Assembly: GCA_963726065.1 (NCBI GenBank)
Contig: CAVSAU010000010.1
Location: forward strand, 124,001-188,000
DNA: 64,000 nt
Direction of reading: 5' to 3'
DNA from: Neomesorhizobium sp963726065
GTDB taxonomy: Bacteria; Pseudomonadota; Alphaproteobacteria; Rhizobiales; Rhizobiaceae
A model generated the notes under the pieces. That model was given only the letters and a program-made list of their open reading frames with translations, searched no databases and had not been told where the DNA came from. Positions 26,687-34,954 of the stretch are shown here, one piece after another; within the stretch, counting starts at the first letter, position 1, and every line of letters begins with the position of its first letter. Made by a program: the position numbers and the translations under genes.

Positions 26687-27102
26687 TACTGGTTCCTCAT
26701 CAGGTCTATCGTCATCGAGATCAGGTCACGGGCCTGCTTGATGGATTGAAGGTTGGCTTCGTAGCCACGATTCGCCTCGCGCATGTCGGCCATCTCGACC
26801 AGCACGTTGACGTTGGGCACCTTGACGTAGCCGTTTTCGTCGGCGGCCTCGTGCCCGGGCTGAAACTCGACGGGAAAGGCGCCCCGATCGCGCGAGACCG
26901 ATGTTACGTCGACGACCGTGCCGCCGCTGGCGCGGTCGACCTCGGCCGCGAAAGTGATTGTCTTGCGCCGGTAGGGCTCGGCTCCCGGGGTCGTTCCGGT
27001 CGATTGCGCGTTGGCAAGGTTTTCCGAGACGATGCGCAGCCGCTCCGACTGGGCGGTCATGCCGGATGCGGCGACCTTCAATGCTGTCGACAAGGGGTCC
27101 AT
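26686..27102 (-). CDS. flgC: Proximal rod protein FlgC
   Basis: This is a 138-residue rod protein starting MDPLSTALKVAASGMTAQSE, with NLANAQSTGTTPGAEPYRRK and a C-terminus ending SIKQARDLISMTIDLMRNQ. It lies 1 nt from flgB and overlaps fliE. Full length. Confidence 0.95.
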   Translation of the reverse strand: MDPLSTALKVAASGMTAQSERLRIVSENLANAQSTGTTPGAEPYRRKTITFAAEVDRASGGTVVDVTSVSRDRGAFPVEFQPGHEAADENGYVKVPNVNVLVEMADMREANRGYEANLQSIKQARDLISMTIDLMRNQ

Positions 27103-27103
27103 G

Positions 27104-27484
27104 TCAGGCCTTCAGGCTCATCAGCGTCATGCGATGAAAGGCCTTGACGATCGCCGTGTTCAGTTCGAACGAGCGGCGGACGTCACCGGCCTTCATCAGT
27201 TCGGTTTCCATCACCACGCTGTTATCGGAAGGCATGACCGCGGTGTCGTTTTCCTCGCTGCGCACGGCTATGCCGCTGCCGCCGACCCCGAGGGAGATGT
27301 GGCGCGGATCGGTCGCCCTCATTGCGACGCTCTTGGAATCGAGCACCTTTTCGAAAGGCTCGACATCAGCGGCGCGATAACCCGGCGTGTTCACATTGGC
27401 GATGTTGCCGGCGACGGTCGACTGGCGCACCGAGAGCCAGCGCGCTTGCTGAGCGGCAAGGTCAAAAAGAGAAACAGGCTGCAT
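27104..27484 (-). CDS. flgB: Proximal rod protein FlgB
   Basis: This is a 126-residue rod protein with QSTVAGNIANVNTPGYRAAD near the N-terminus and LKAGDVRRSFELN-type sequence (LMKAGDVRRSFELNTAIVKA) at the C-terminus. An 84-nt gap separates it from the upstream unknown gene, the longest gap inside this operon, so an internal promoter is possible. Confidence 0.94.
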   Translation of the reverse strand: MQPVSLFDLAAQQARWLSVRQSTVAGNIANVNTPGYRAADVEPFEKVLDSKSVAMRATDPRHISLGVGGSGIAVRSEENDTAVMPSDNSVVMETELMKAGDVRRSFELNTAIVKAFHRMTLMSLKA

Positions 27485-27568
27485 AGCAAATCCCCCGGAG
27501 AGATAGAGTGAGGTTAGGGGATCAGTCTTGCGCGGACCTTGCGGTTAGGCGTCCGGGCCTGGATGCAA

Positions 27569-28210
27569 TCAACGGTCGAGTTCGATGACCTGGTCGGCGG
27601 TGGTCACCAGCACCCATCGGCCTTCTCGCTGCTCGATCGCCGCGACACGGCTGTTGTCGGGCAGGCGCGAGCCCGGCTGCACGACGAACAGCCCACTGTC
27701 GTCCTCGATCATGGCGCGGCCATTGGCGGCGAAGACCAGCTTGAATTCCTCGCCTGCGGCCGGGAACGGCTGCTCGCGAAGGCCTGGGGCCGGCACGCTT
27801 GCTTCATCGGGTTCTTTCGGCAATGTTCCCGTGGCGAGCAGGTCGAGCCCCGTAGGCGGGATCTCCGCAGACTCGCTCGGCGCACCGACGCGCTCCGGCT
27901 GTATGGCAAGTTCGACCGGCCCGTCGACCTGGCCGCCGCCTTCGAACTTTATGGCGCGGATACCGAACTGTTCCTGGTTGAAGAAGATGTACCAAGGGAA
28001 CAGCGCGCAGAGGAGTCCAAGCCCGATGCCCAGGCCGGCGACCACGAAGTCGCCCCGCCCGGTTGCGTATCTCTTTTCGGCGGTGAACGCTGGGCGCGGC
28101 TTGGGCGTGCGGCGAAACAGGCGGCTGGCTGTCCGGCCTTCTTCCTTCTCCAGCATCTTGCGCATGCGCTGGATCATGGCAGCCATGCCGTCAGCTTGCT
28201 TGTCCGACAT
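27569..28210 (-). CDS. Unknown single-span membrane protein of the flagellar operon
   Basis: This is a 213-residue protein with a basic cytoplasmic N-terminus of about 50 residues and one membrane helix (DFVVAGLGIGLGLLCALFPW). The C-terminal part of about 140 residues is probably periplasmic and ends in a compact beta-rich stretch (VQPGSRLPDNSRVAAIEQRE). It overlaps the end of fliI by 20 nt and precedes flgB, so it is almost certainly a flagellar-operon protein. I do not recognise a named family. Confidence 0.75.
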   Translation of the reverse strand: MSDKQADGMAAMIQRMRKMLEKEEGRTASRLFRRTPKPRPAFTAEKRYATGRGDFVVAGLGIGLGLLCALFPWYIFFNQEQFGIRAIKFEGGGQVDGPVELAIQPERVGAPSESAEIPPTGLDLLATGTLPKEPDEASVPAPGLREQPFPAAGEEFKLVFAANGRAMIEDDSGLFVVQPGSRLPDNSRVAAIEQREGRWVLVTTADQVIELDR

Positions 28211-29597
28211 TCGGCTTCTCCTTTCCCCTCAGATGGCGCGCCAGATCCGAAAAAGGATCGGCCGACGGAGGATCCCTGGGCGACTGCATCAGCCCTTCGT
28301 AGATGAGCGGCACCTGGCGCACCGCCATGTCGAGTTCCGGATCGGCGCCGCTCTGGTAGGCGCCCAGCAGGCGGATGTCGCGCGTGTCCTCGTACCGCGC
28401 GATCATAGCGCGCAGTCGGGACACCAGCCCCCGCTGATCCTCGCTCCAGGCCTTGCCGGCCAGACGCGAAATCGACGACAGCGGATTGACGGGTGGGTAA
28501 CGACCTTGCTCGGCCAGCGTGCGGTCGAGAACGACGTGGCCATCGAGGATGCCACGCACGGAGTCGGCCACCGGGTCGTTGTGATCGTCGCCGTCGACCA
28601 GAACCGAGAGAATGGCTGTGATCGAACCGGCGCCGTCGATGCCCGGCCCGGCGCGCTCCAGAAGTTTCGGCAGATCGGTGAAGACCGACGCGGGATAGCC
28701 TCGCGCCACCGGCGGCTCGCCGGTGCCGGTTGCGACTTCGCGCAATGCATGGGCAAAGCGAGTGATCGAATCGAGCACCAGAAGTACGCGGTCGCCGCGC
28801 TGGCAAAAATGCTCGGCCACCCGCATCGCGGTGCCCGGCGCGCGCTTTCGCATCATGGCGCTCTCATCACTGGTCGCCACGACGGCAACCGTCTTGGCCA
28901 TGCTTTTGGCGCCGATCGTGTCTTCGAGGAATTCGCGCACCTCGCGGCCGCGTTCGCCGACCAGCGCGACGACGACGGTGTCGAATGCGTCGGCTCCGGC
29001 CAGCATGGCGAGCAGTGTCGATTTGCCAACGCCTGAGCCGGCGAAGATACCGAGCCGTTGACCGAAGCACAGTGGCGTAAAGATGTCGATGACGCGGACA
29101 CCGGTCAGGAAAGGTGTGCCGACCCGCTGCCGTTCGAGCGCGCCGGGCACACCAGCGTGCGCTGTCGCCGACGCATCACCGATGGCAAGCGGGGCCTTGC
29201 CGTCGATCGGACGCCCAAGCGCGTCGATCACCCGGCCGCGCCAGGAATGGTCGGGTACGACCTCGAACGCGCCGCGATTGAAGACGCTGTCGCCGACGCC
29301 TGCATCGGCGGCGATGCCGTAGGGAGCAACGAGAACCTCATCGGGTCCGATTCGGACGATCTCACCGGTCCTCGCACCGCCATTGCTGCGGTGCTCCACG
29401 ATATCGCCAAGACGTGCGCTGTCGGACAGGCCCCGCACCTTGTAGTGTGTCGGCGACACTTCCGTGATACGGCCGCCACGGCGGATCAGCGTTCGTTCAT
29501 CCAAGAACTGGCGATAGAGCCGGTCGAGGACGACCAGCGCATTGTCGCCCGTGGGCCTTGCGGGTTCTCGTTCCACGGCAGGCAGGGGCAGGCTCAT
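28191..29597 (-). CDS. fliI: Flagellum-specific ATPase FliI
   Basis: This is a 468-residue F1-beta-like ATPase with Walker A in LGIFAGSGVGKSTLLAMLAG and Walker B in RVLLVLDSITRFAHALREVA. It powers unfolding and delivery of export substrates with FliH and FliJ. It lies between flgF and the unknown membrane protein. Confidence 0.96.
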   Translation of the reverse strand: MSLPLPAVEREPARPTGDNALVVLDRLYRQFLDERTLIRRGGRITEVSPTHYKVRGLSDSARLGDIVEHRSNGGARTGEIVRIGPDEVLVAPYGIAADAGVGDSVFNRGAFEVVPDHSWRGRVIDALGRPIDGKAPLAIGDASATAHAGVPGALERQRVGTPFLTGVRVIDIFTPLCFGQRLGIFAGSGVGKSTLLAMLAGADAFDTVVVALVGERGREVREFLEDTIGAKSMAKTVAVVATSDESAMMRKRAPGTAMRVAEHFCQRGDRVLLVLDSITRFAHALREVATGTGEPPVARGYPASVFTDLPKLLERAGPGIDGAGSITAILSVLVDGDDHNDPVADSVRGILDGHVVLDRTLAEQGRYPPVNPLSSISRLAGKAWSEDQRGLVSRLRAMIARYEDTRDIRLLGAYQSGADPELDMAVRQVPLIYEGLMQSPRDPPSADPFSDLARHLRGKEKPNVGQAS

Positions 29598-29609
29598 CCT
29601 TCAGACGGC

Positions 29610-30332
29610 CTATCGCGAGCCAAGCGTCTTGATGGCGTCGTCAAACGCGGTTTCGGTATCGCGGATCATCGCACCGGCGTTCTCGAAGGCGCGCTGTACC
29701 ATGATCAGCCGGGTCATCTCGAGCACCGGATTGACATTGGAGTCCTCGACAAAGCCCTGGACGACACCGATGTCGCTACGGTCCACCACCGGTTCGGGCT
29801 GGGTTGCAGGAACGATGCCGGAGTTTCCGTATCGCGTGAAATTAGGCCCTGGATCGAAGTTGAAGAGGCCGATAGCGCCGGCCGCCTGGCCGTTCTGGTA
29901 CAGCGCCCCGTCGCGGCCGGCAACAGGCGCGCCGCTGCGCGGATCGAGCTGGAGGGGCGCGCCGCCGGCGTCAAGAACCGGATGGCCCTCATGTGTCACC
30001 AACTGTCCGGTCTCGGTCATGGTGAAGCGGCCGTCGCGCGTCATCACCGTGCCAGCCGGAGTGGAGATGCCGAACCAGGCATCGCCCTGGACGGCGAAAT
30101 CGAAAGGGTTGCCTGTTTGGCGCATCGAGCCCGAGATCTGGGAAAGATAGGTGTCGCCGGCGGAGGTGAACGATACCGACTTCTGGCCGACGCCCGACAC
30201 CACATCCTCGAATTTCACGCCGGTGGCGCGGTACCCGACAGTGCCGAGATTGGCGACGTTGTCGGCAATCGTGGTCATCCGCTTCTCAAGCGCGATTTGC
30301 GAGGAAAGGGCGACATAAAGGCCGTTCTGCAT
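29610..30332 (-). CDS. flgF: Proximal rod protein FlgF
   Basis: This is a 240-residue axial protein starting MQNGLYVALSSQIALEKRMT, with NVANLGTVGYRATGVKFEDV and the C-terminal VQGFVEDSNVNPVLEMTRLI. It follows the DUF1217 gene by 10 nt and is 12 nt before fliI. Confidence 0.94.
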   Translation of the reverse strand: MQNGLYVALSSQIALEKRMTTIADNVANLGTVGYRATGVKFEDVVSGVGQKSVSFTSAGDTYLSQISGSMRQTGNPFDFAVQGDAWFGISTPAGTVMTRDGRFTMTETGQLVTHEGHPVLDAGGAPLQLDPRSGAPVAGRDGALYQNGQAAGAIGLFNFDPGPNFTRYGNSGIVPATQPEPVVDRSDIGVVQGFVEDSNVNPVLEMTRLIMVQRAFENAGAMIRDTETAFDDAIKTLGSR

Positions 30333-30342
30333 TGTAGTCCCG

Positions 30343-31458
30343 TCAACGTTTCATCTGCTGAATCGCCAGCAGCGTGTTGGTTGAGATACCGAGTTCGACC
30401 GGCTGGTAAAGGATGGCAATAGAAGGCTGCGACGATGTGGAATTGGACACCTCCCAGAGGCTGGTGAAGCGCGTCAGGAACTTGCCGAGCTTTTCCGGGT
30501 CGGTGAAATCGTCGATATTCAGCTTTTCATCGAATAGCTTGGCTTGGCGGTCGATGTCGGACGCAGCGAACGAATTGGGCAGGCCGAGCGCCGTGCGCGC
30601 CACCTTTGCGAGCGCCGGATCGGCAAGAATATCGTAGAAATTCTTGATGTCAGGGGCCTTGCGTTCGAAATAGAGCGCCAGCCGCACGCCTTCATTCTGG
30701 ACGCCGGCGTCCTCCTCGAGGGTCTGGCGCATATATTTGGCGACGGCGGGCTGCTGCGCCGGGTTATAGATCGTGGCGTTTTCGCCGTGGGCCTCGAAGT
30801 CGAATGCCGCGGCAAACGTCGCGTACTTGCGGTCTATCATGCTGTTGGCAAAGCTGTTCGGATCGCGGATGCCGCCCTCCAGAACCTTCCTCATCATATC
30901 CTTGTTGTTGATGGAAGATTCAATGCCGTAAGCCTTGATGGCGAAGGCATACAACCGGTCGTTCGCCATGAACTCGTCTATCGATTTCACCTTGGAGATA
31001 TTGGCGAGGTAGTAGTTGGACTCGTCCTGAACCGCCTTGGATTGGGGGTTCCCGCCTGCCAACGACACCTGGTTCAGATAGTTGCTGACCGCCTCGTGCT
31101 GGGATTTCGTGTAGACGGTGGTCATTTCGCCCATCGCCGCGAAGTTGAAGCTCTTGACGAATTCGGCGTAACGCTTGTCGGTCAGCTTGTTGGCGAAGCT
31201 GTTGGGGTCGGAGACGCCTTCCGTCAGTGCCTTCTTGATGAAGGCCTTAGCGTAGGACATGGTTTCCAGCCCATGAGCTTTCATCGCATATCTGTAGAGC
31301 CGGTCATCCTTGAGGAAGTCGTCGATCGACTTCACCTTGCCGATGTTGGCGAGGTAGTACGCAGTGTCGCGCTGCACGCCAGGCTGCGCCTCGACACGGT
31401 CGATGGATTTCGCGAGGTCGCGTGTGATCAGCTGATAGCTGAGATAGGTGTTGACCAC
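30343..31458 (-). CDS. DUF1217 flagellar-cluster protein with internal repeats
   Basis: This is a 371-residue soluble protein, alpha-helical by composition, without signal peptide. Two clear repeats of about 125 residues are visible, each with YYLANI-KVKSID, then DRLY--A-KA-G-E and then DPNSFAN. A third, more diverged copy lies at about 250-345. It heads the 14-gene unit before flgF and carries the shared upstream element 50 nt before its start. Proteins of this family recur in rhizobial flagellar clusters, but the function is unknown. Confidence 0.85.
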   Translation of the reverse strand: MVNTYLSYQLITRDLAKSIDRVEAQPGVQRDTAYYLANIGKVKSIDDFLKDDRLYRYAMKAHGLETMSYAKAFIKKALTEGVSDPNSFANKLTDKRYAEFVKSFNFAAMGEMTTVYTKSQHEAVSNYLNQVSLAGGNPQSKAVQDESNYYLANISKVKSIDEFMANDRLYAFAIKAYGIESSINNKDMMRKVLEGGIRDPNSFANSMIDRKYATFAAAFDFEAHGENATIYNPAQQPAVAKYMRQTLEEDAGVQNEGVRLALYFERKAPDIKNFYDILADPALAKVARTALGLPNSFAASDIDRQAKLFDEKLNIDDFTDPEKLGKFLTRFTSLWEVSNSTSSQPSIAILYQPVELGISTNTLLAIQQMKR

Positions 31459-31507
31459 GGTTTTTGAGCCTCCGGCCGAAGCGTTTCAACGAATGTACGG
31501 GAGCTTG

Positions 31508-31517
31508 CTTGCGCGAA
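31508..31517 (-). promoter_or_regulatory. Candidate flagellar promoter element, DUF1217/motA divergent region
   Basis: CTTGCGCGAA on the plus strand, 50 nt upstream of the DUF1217 gene and about 90 nt upstream of motA. It is part of the 15-mer CTTGCGCGAAGCTGG also found upstream of flgE. A single site could serve both divergent units. Confidence 0.45.
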
Positions 31518-31606
31518 GCTGGTTCGCGTGTCGCGCGTTCTTTCAAGCCTCACACAAGGCACACGCGTTAGGTGTTGCCGAACGTTAGAGTTTGGAAGGT
31601 CGCGAC

Positions 31607-32479
31607 GTGGGCATTCTGATTGGATTGGTGGTGACGCTCGGCTGTGTGCTTGGCGGCTTCATGGCGATGGGCGGGCACATCGAAGTGCTGATGCAGCCCT
31701 GGGAGCTTGTCATCATCGGTGGCGCTGCACTCGGCACTTTTCTGGTCGCCAATCCGATGGCGACCGTGAAGGACACCGGCAAGGCCTGCCTGGAGGCGTT
31801 CAAACATGCAGTTCCGAAGGAAACCGATTATCTCGAAACGCTGGGCGTCCTGCACAGCCTGATGCGCGAACTGCGCACCAAAACGCGCAGCGAGGTCGAG
31901 GCGCATATCGACAACCCGATGGAATTGGCGGTTTTCCAGGCGTTTCCGACCGTACTCAAGAATCACGACCTGACGCATTTCATCTGCGACTATTGCCGCA
32001 TCATCATCATCGGCAATGCGCGCTCGCATGAGATCGAGGCGCTGATGGACGAGGAAATTCAGGTCATCCGCGCCGACAAGCTGAAGTGCTATCATGCATT
32101 GGTGGCGATGGGCGACGGTCTGCCAGCGCTCGGCATCGTGGCGGCGGTCCTCGGCGTCGTCAAGGCGATGGGCGCTCTTGACCAGTCGCCGGAAATCCTC
32201 GGCGCGCTAATCGGCGCAGCACTGGTGGGCACCTTCCTCGGCATCTTCCTTTCCTATGCAGTGGTCGGACCGATCGCCACCAAGATCAAGGTCGTCCGCG
32301 AGAAGAAGAATTGTCTCTACATCATCGTGAAGCAGACGCTGATCGCCTATCTCAACGGCTCGCTGCCGCAGGTGGCGATCGAGTTCGGCCGCAAGACGAT
32401 CTCGGCTTACGACCGCCCGTCGATCGATGCGGTCGAGCAGAGCACGCTCAACAACGGCGAAGTAAAGAAGGCAGCGTGA
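31607..32479 (+). CDS. motA: Flagellar motor stator protein MotA
   Basis: This is a 290-residue protein with four membrane segments (LIGLVVTLGCVLGGFMAMGG first) and the cytoplasmic loop that contacts FliG. The conserved GLPALGIVAAVLGVVKAMGA is present. The start is taken as GTG, since GGAAGG lies 7 nt before it; an in-frame TTG lies five codons upstream. MotA with MotB forms the proton channel. It is the first gene of the plus-strand switch/export unit. Confidence 0.94.
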   Translation: MGILIGLVVTLGCVLGGFMAMGGHIEVLMQPWELVIIGGAALGTFLVANPMATVKDTGKACLEAFKHAVPKETDYLETLGVLHSLMRELRTKTRSEVEAHIDNPMELAVFQAFPTVLKNHDLTHFICDYCRIIIIGNARSHEIEALMDEEIQVIRADKLKCYHALVAMGDGLPALGIVAAVLGVVKAMGALDQSPEILGALIGAALVGTFLGIFLSYAVVGPIATKIKVVREKKNCLYIIVKQTLIAYLNGSLPQVAIEFGRKTISAYDRPSIDAVEQSTLNNGEVKKAA

Positions 32480-32513
32480 TCCATGACCTGCGCCAAAGCT
32501 GAGCGGATGTGAC

Positions 32514-33452
32514 ATGGCCAGTCCCGCAAGCCCCGCAGATACCAGAGCCTTCATCATCGAGCGGCTTGTTGGCGACCGCGGCGACAACGCCAACGTCGTC
32601 GAAGCCGGAAGGGCACTCGGCGCCCGCGCGCTGCCGCTGTTCTCGGACGGCCTCAACGCGTCATTGTCGTCGCCGGTGACGATCGAACTCAAGAGCGTCG
32701 ACGTTTCACGCCTTTCGGAAGTGAAGCCGCAGGATACCGCACGCTTTGCTATGACCATCGGCGCTTCGCCGATGTCGTCCGACGCGCTGGTGATGCTGAT
32801 CGACGCGGATGCCATAGCGGTGGTGGTCTCAGCGCTTTTCGGCGGCGATCCGGACCTGCCGATAACCCCGATTGCCAGGGAACTCTCGCCGACCGAGCTC
32901 GAAGTCGCCGGTATCGTGTTCCAGGAGGTCGCTACCTCGGTGAACGGCTGGGGCGCGCGCGCGCTCAACGTCAAGTTCCCACTGCCGACGGCGCTCACCG
33001 GAACCGAGTTGAAGCGGAAGATCTTCCGCGATGGACCGGCCGTGCGGCTGGTTTTCTCGATCGCCATCGGGGAAACGATCGGAACCTTGCAATTGCACAT
33101 GCCGCAGCGCGTGCTCATGCATCGGACGGGAGGCAAGGCGACGGAAGCCGAGCCGGCGGTGGCCGAGGATTGGCGCCAGCGCTTCAATGACGAAGTCATG
33201 CGCTCGAAGGTCGAGCTTGAGGCGACCATGCCGTTGCAGCGGATGACGCTCGGCGAACTTGCCAACCTGCAGGCGGGCCAGGTCATCGAACTTGAACCGA
33301 ACGCCCAGTCGGAGGCGCGGCTTTCGGCACGCAAGAAAACGCTGTTCGTATGCGAGTTCGGCAAACTCGGCCAACACTATACCGTTCGCGTCAAGAGCCC
33401 CTTCGACGAGGACAAGGATTTCATGGATGGTTTGCTGCCCGGCCAAGGTTGA
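32514..33452 (+). CDS. fliM: Flagellar motor switch protein FliM
   Basis: This is a 312-residue protein. The middle region (SPTELEVAGIVFQEVATSVN) and C-terminal SpoA domain (LQRMTLGELANLQAGQVIEL) fit FliM. The N-terminus is divergent and the CheY-binding LSQxEIDALL-type peptide is not obvious, as in other rhizobial FliM. It sits between motA and fliN. Confidence 0.88.
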   Translation: MASPASPADTRAFIIERLVGDRGDNANVVEAGRALGARALPLFSDGLNASLSSPVTIELKSVDVSRLSEVKPQDTARFAMTIGASPMSSDALVMLIDADAIAVVVSALFGGDPDLPITPIARELSPTELEVAGIVFQEVATSVNGWGARALNVKFPLPTALTGTELKRKIFRDGPAVRLVFSIAIGETIGTLQLHMPQRVLMHRTGGKATEAEPAVAEDWRQRFNDEVMRSKVELEATMPLQRMTLGELANLQAGQVIELEPNAQSEARLSARKKTLFVCEFGKLGQHYTVRVKSPFDEDKDFMDGLLPGQG

Positions 33453-33485
33453 GCAGAACCCCAAAATGCGGAATTGGAGAGCGCG

Positions 33486-33875
33486 ATGAGTCAGACAGCG
33501 GCGGCAACTGAACACGACGTTCAAGAAGAGCAGCTCAACAAGGCGATTGAGGAACTGCGCGACGTGCTGAAGGAGGAGGAAAATCGGCCTGGCGCAAAGG
33601 CTGGCGGCGATGCCACCGCGCGCAATGCCGGCGTGATCATGAACATCCCTGTCGACGTGCAGATTGTGCTGGGCAGCGCGGAGATGCAGGTATCGGAGTT
33701 GATGGCCCTCCAGAAGGGATCGACGGTCGCGCTCAACCGGCGCATAGGCGAGCCGGTCGACGTGGTCGTGAACGGGCGCAAGATCGCCAAGGGCGAGATC
33801 ACGGTGCTCGAAAACGATGCGTCGCGGTTCGGTATCCGCCTGACCGAGATCATCAGCGCGGCGAAGCCGGCCTGA
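33486..33875 (+). CDS. fliN: Flagellar motor switch protein FliN
   Basis: This is a 129-residue protein with an acidic helical N-terminus and the SpoA domain (IPVDVQIVLGSAEMQVSELM, then VNGRKIAKGEITVLENDASR). The start was chosen at the ATG preceded by TTGGAGAG; an in-frame ATG lies four codons upstream. It forms the C-ring base with FliM. Confidence 0.94.
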   Translation: MSQTAAATEHDVQEEQLNKAIEELRDVLKEEENRPGAKAGGDATARNAGVIMNIPVDVQIVLGSAEMQVSELMALQKGSTVALNRRIGEPVDVVVNGRKIAKGEITVLENDASRFGIRLTEIISAAKPA

Positions 33876-33918
33876 TGATCTCCTGTCTGCCCAGTCCAGT
33901 TCCCAGCATGGTGCCGGC

Positions 33919-34929
33919 ATGAGTCAGATCGCTGCTTTGACACGGGCTCAGAAGGCCGCCGCCATCCTGGTGGCGATGGGCAAGCCATCGGCCAGCCGCC
34001 TCTTGAAGTTCTTCAAGCAGGAGGAACTGAGGGCGCTGATCGAGGGAGCGCGCCTGCTGCGCACCATTCCGCAAAGCGACCTCGAAAAGATTGTCGCCGA
34101 ATTCGAAGCGGAGTTCACGGAAGGCGCCGGCCTTCTCGATTCTGCCGACAAGATGGACACCATACTCAACGAGTCGCTGTCGCCCGAAGAGGTCAGCGCG
34201 CTGATGGGCAACGAGGCGCCCGTCATCAAGCAGGAAGGTCCCCCGTCGGTGTGGCCGCAGCTCGAAAAGCTTGAGCCGGTGAGGCTTGGTGTGTTCCTCG
34301 CCAGCGAGCACCCGCAGACCGCCGCAATGGTGCTGTCGAAGCTGGCGCCGTCGGCCTCGGCCAACGTGCTCCTGACCCTGGAAAAGCCGGTGCGCAGCGA
34401 CATCATCAAGCGCCTGATGACAATGACGAGCGTTCCGGACGCGGCCATTCGCGTTGTCGAGAACCAGATCCGTACGCGCGTGCTGACCGATACCGGCGGC
34501 AAGGACATTTCGGCCGGACAGGCGCGTGTCGCCAGCGTGCTCAACGAACTGGACAAAACGCAGCTCGACGAGGTCATGAAGGAGCTCGAAGAGTTCGGCA
34601 CCGGCGACCTCGACGGCATCCGGGCCCGCCTGTTCGCCTTCGAAGACATAGAGCTTCTGACCCAGAAGGCGCGCACCGCGCTGTTCGACGGCATCTCGAC
34701 GGAGATAGTCACTCTGGCGCTGCGCGGCGCGCCAACGGCGCTTGCTGAATCCATCTTGTCGGCGATCAGCCAGCGCTCGCGCAGGATGGTCGAGTCGGAG
34801 CTCAACAGCGGCGCCGAGGGAATTCCCCAGGACGACATCAATCGGGCCCGCAAAACCATCGCGACCACGGCGATCCGCATGGCAAGCGAAGGCGCATTCA
34901 CGCTGCCTTTCGTCCAAGACGCAGCCTGA
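33919..34929 (+). CDS. fliG: Flagellar motor switch protein FliG
   Basis: This is a 336-residue protein with three armadillo-like domains. LTRAQKAAAILVAMGKPSAS begins the FliF-binding domain, the middle domain contains ASEHPQTAAMVLSKLAP (EHPQT motif), and the torque helix lies in FEDIELLTQKARTALFDGIS. It couples the MotA stator to the rotor. Confidence 0.96.
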   Translation: MSQIAALTRAQKAAAILVAMGKPSASRLLKFFKQEELRALIEGARLLRTIPQSDLEKIVAEFEAEFTEGAGLLDSADKMDTILNESLSPEEVSALMGNEAPVIKQEGPPSVWPQLEKLEPVRLGVFLASEHPQTAAMVLSKLAPSASANVLLTLEKPVRSDIIKRLMTMTSVPDAAIRVVENQIRTRVLTDTGGKDISAGQARVASVLNELDKTQLDEVMKELEEFGTGDLDGIRARLFAFEDIELLTQKARTALFDGISTEIVTLALRGAPTALAESILSAISQRSRRMVESELNSGAEGIPQDDINRARKTIATTAIRMASEGAFTLPFVQDAA

Positions 34930-34954
34930 TTGCCGCTGACCGGTTAGGTGCGCC

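Noticed and set aside
30343..31458. Internal repeats of the DUF1217 gene as an assembly duplication
   Set aside because: The copies differ at many residues and nucleotide positions while keeping the frame, so they are old protein repeats rather than an assembly artefact.
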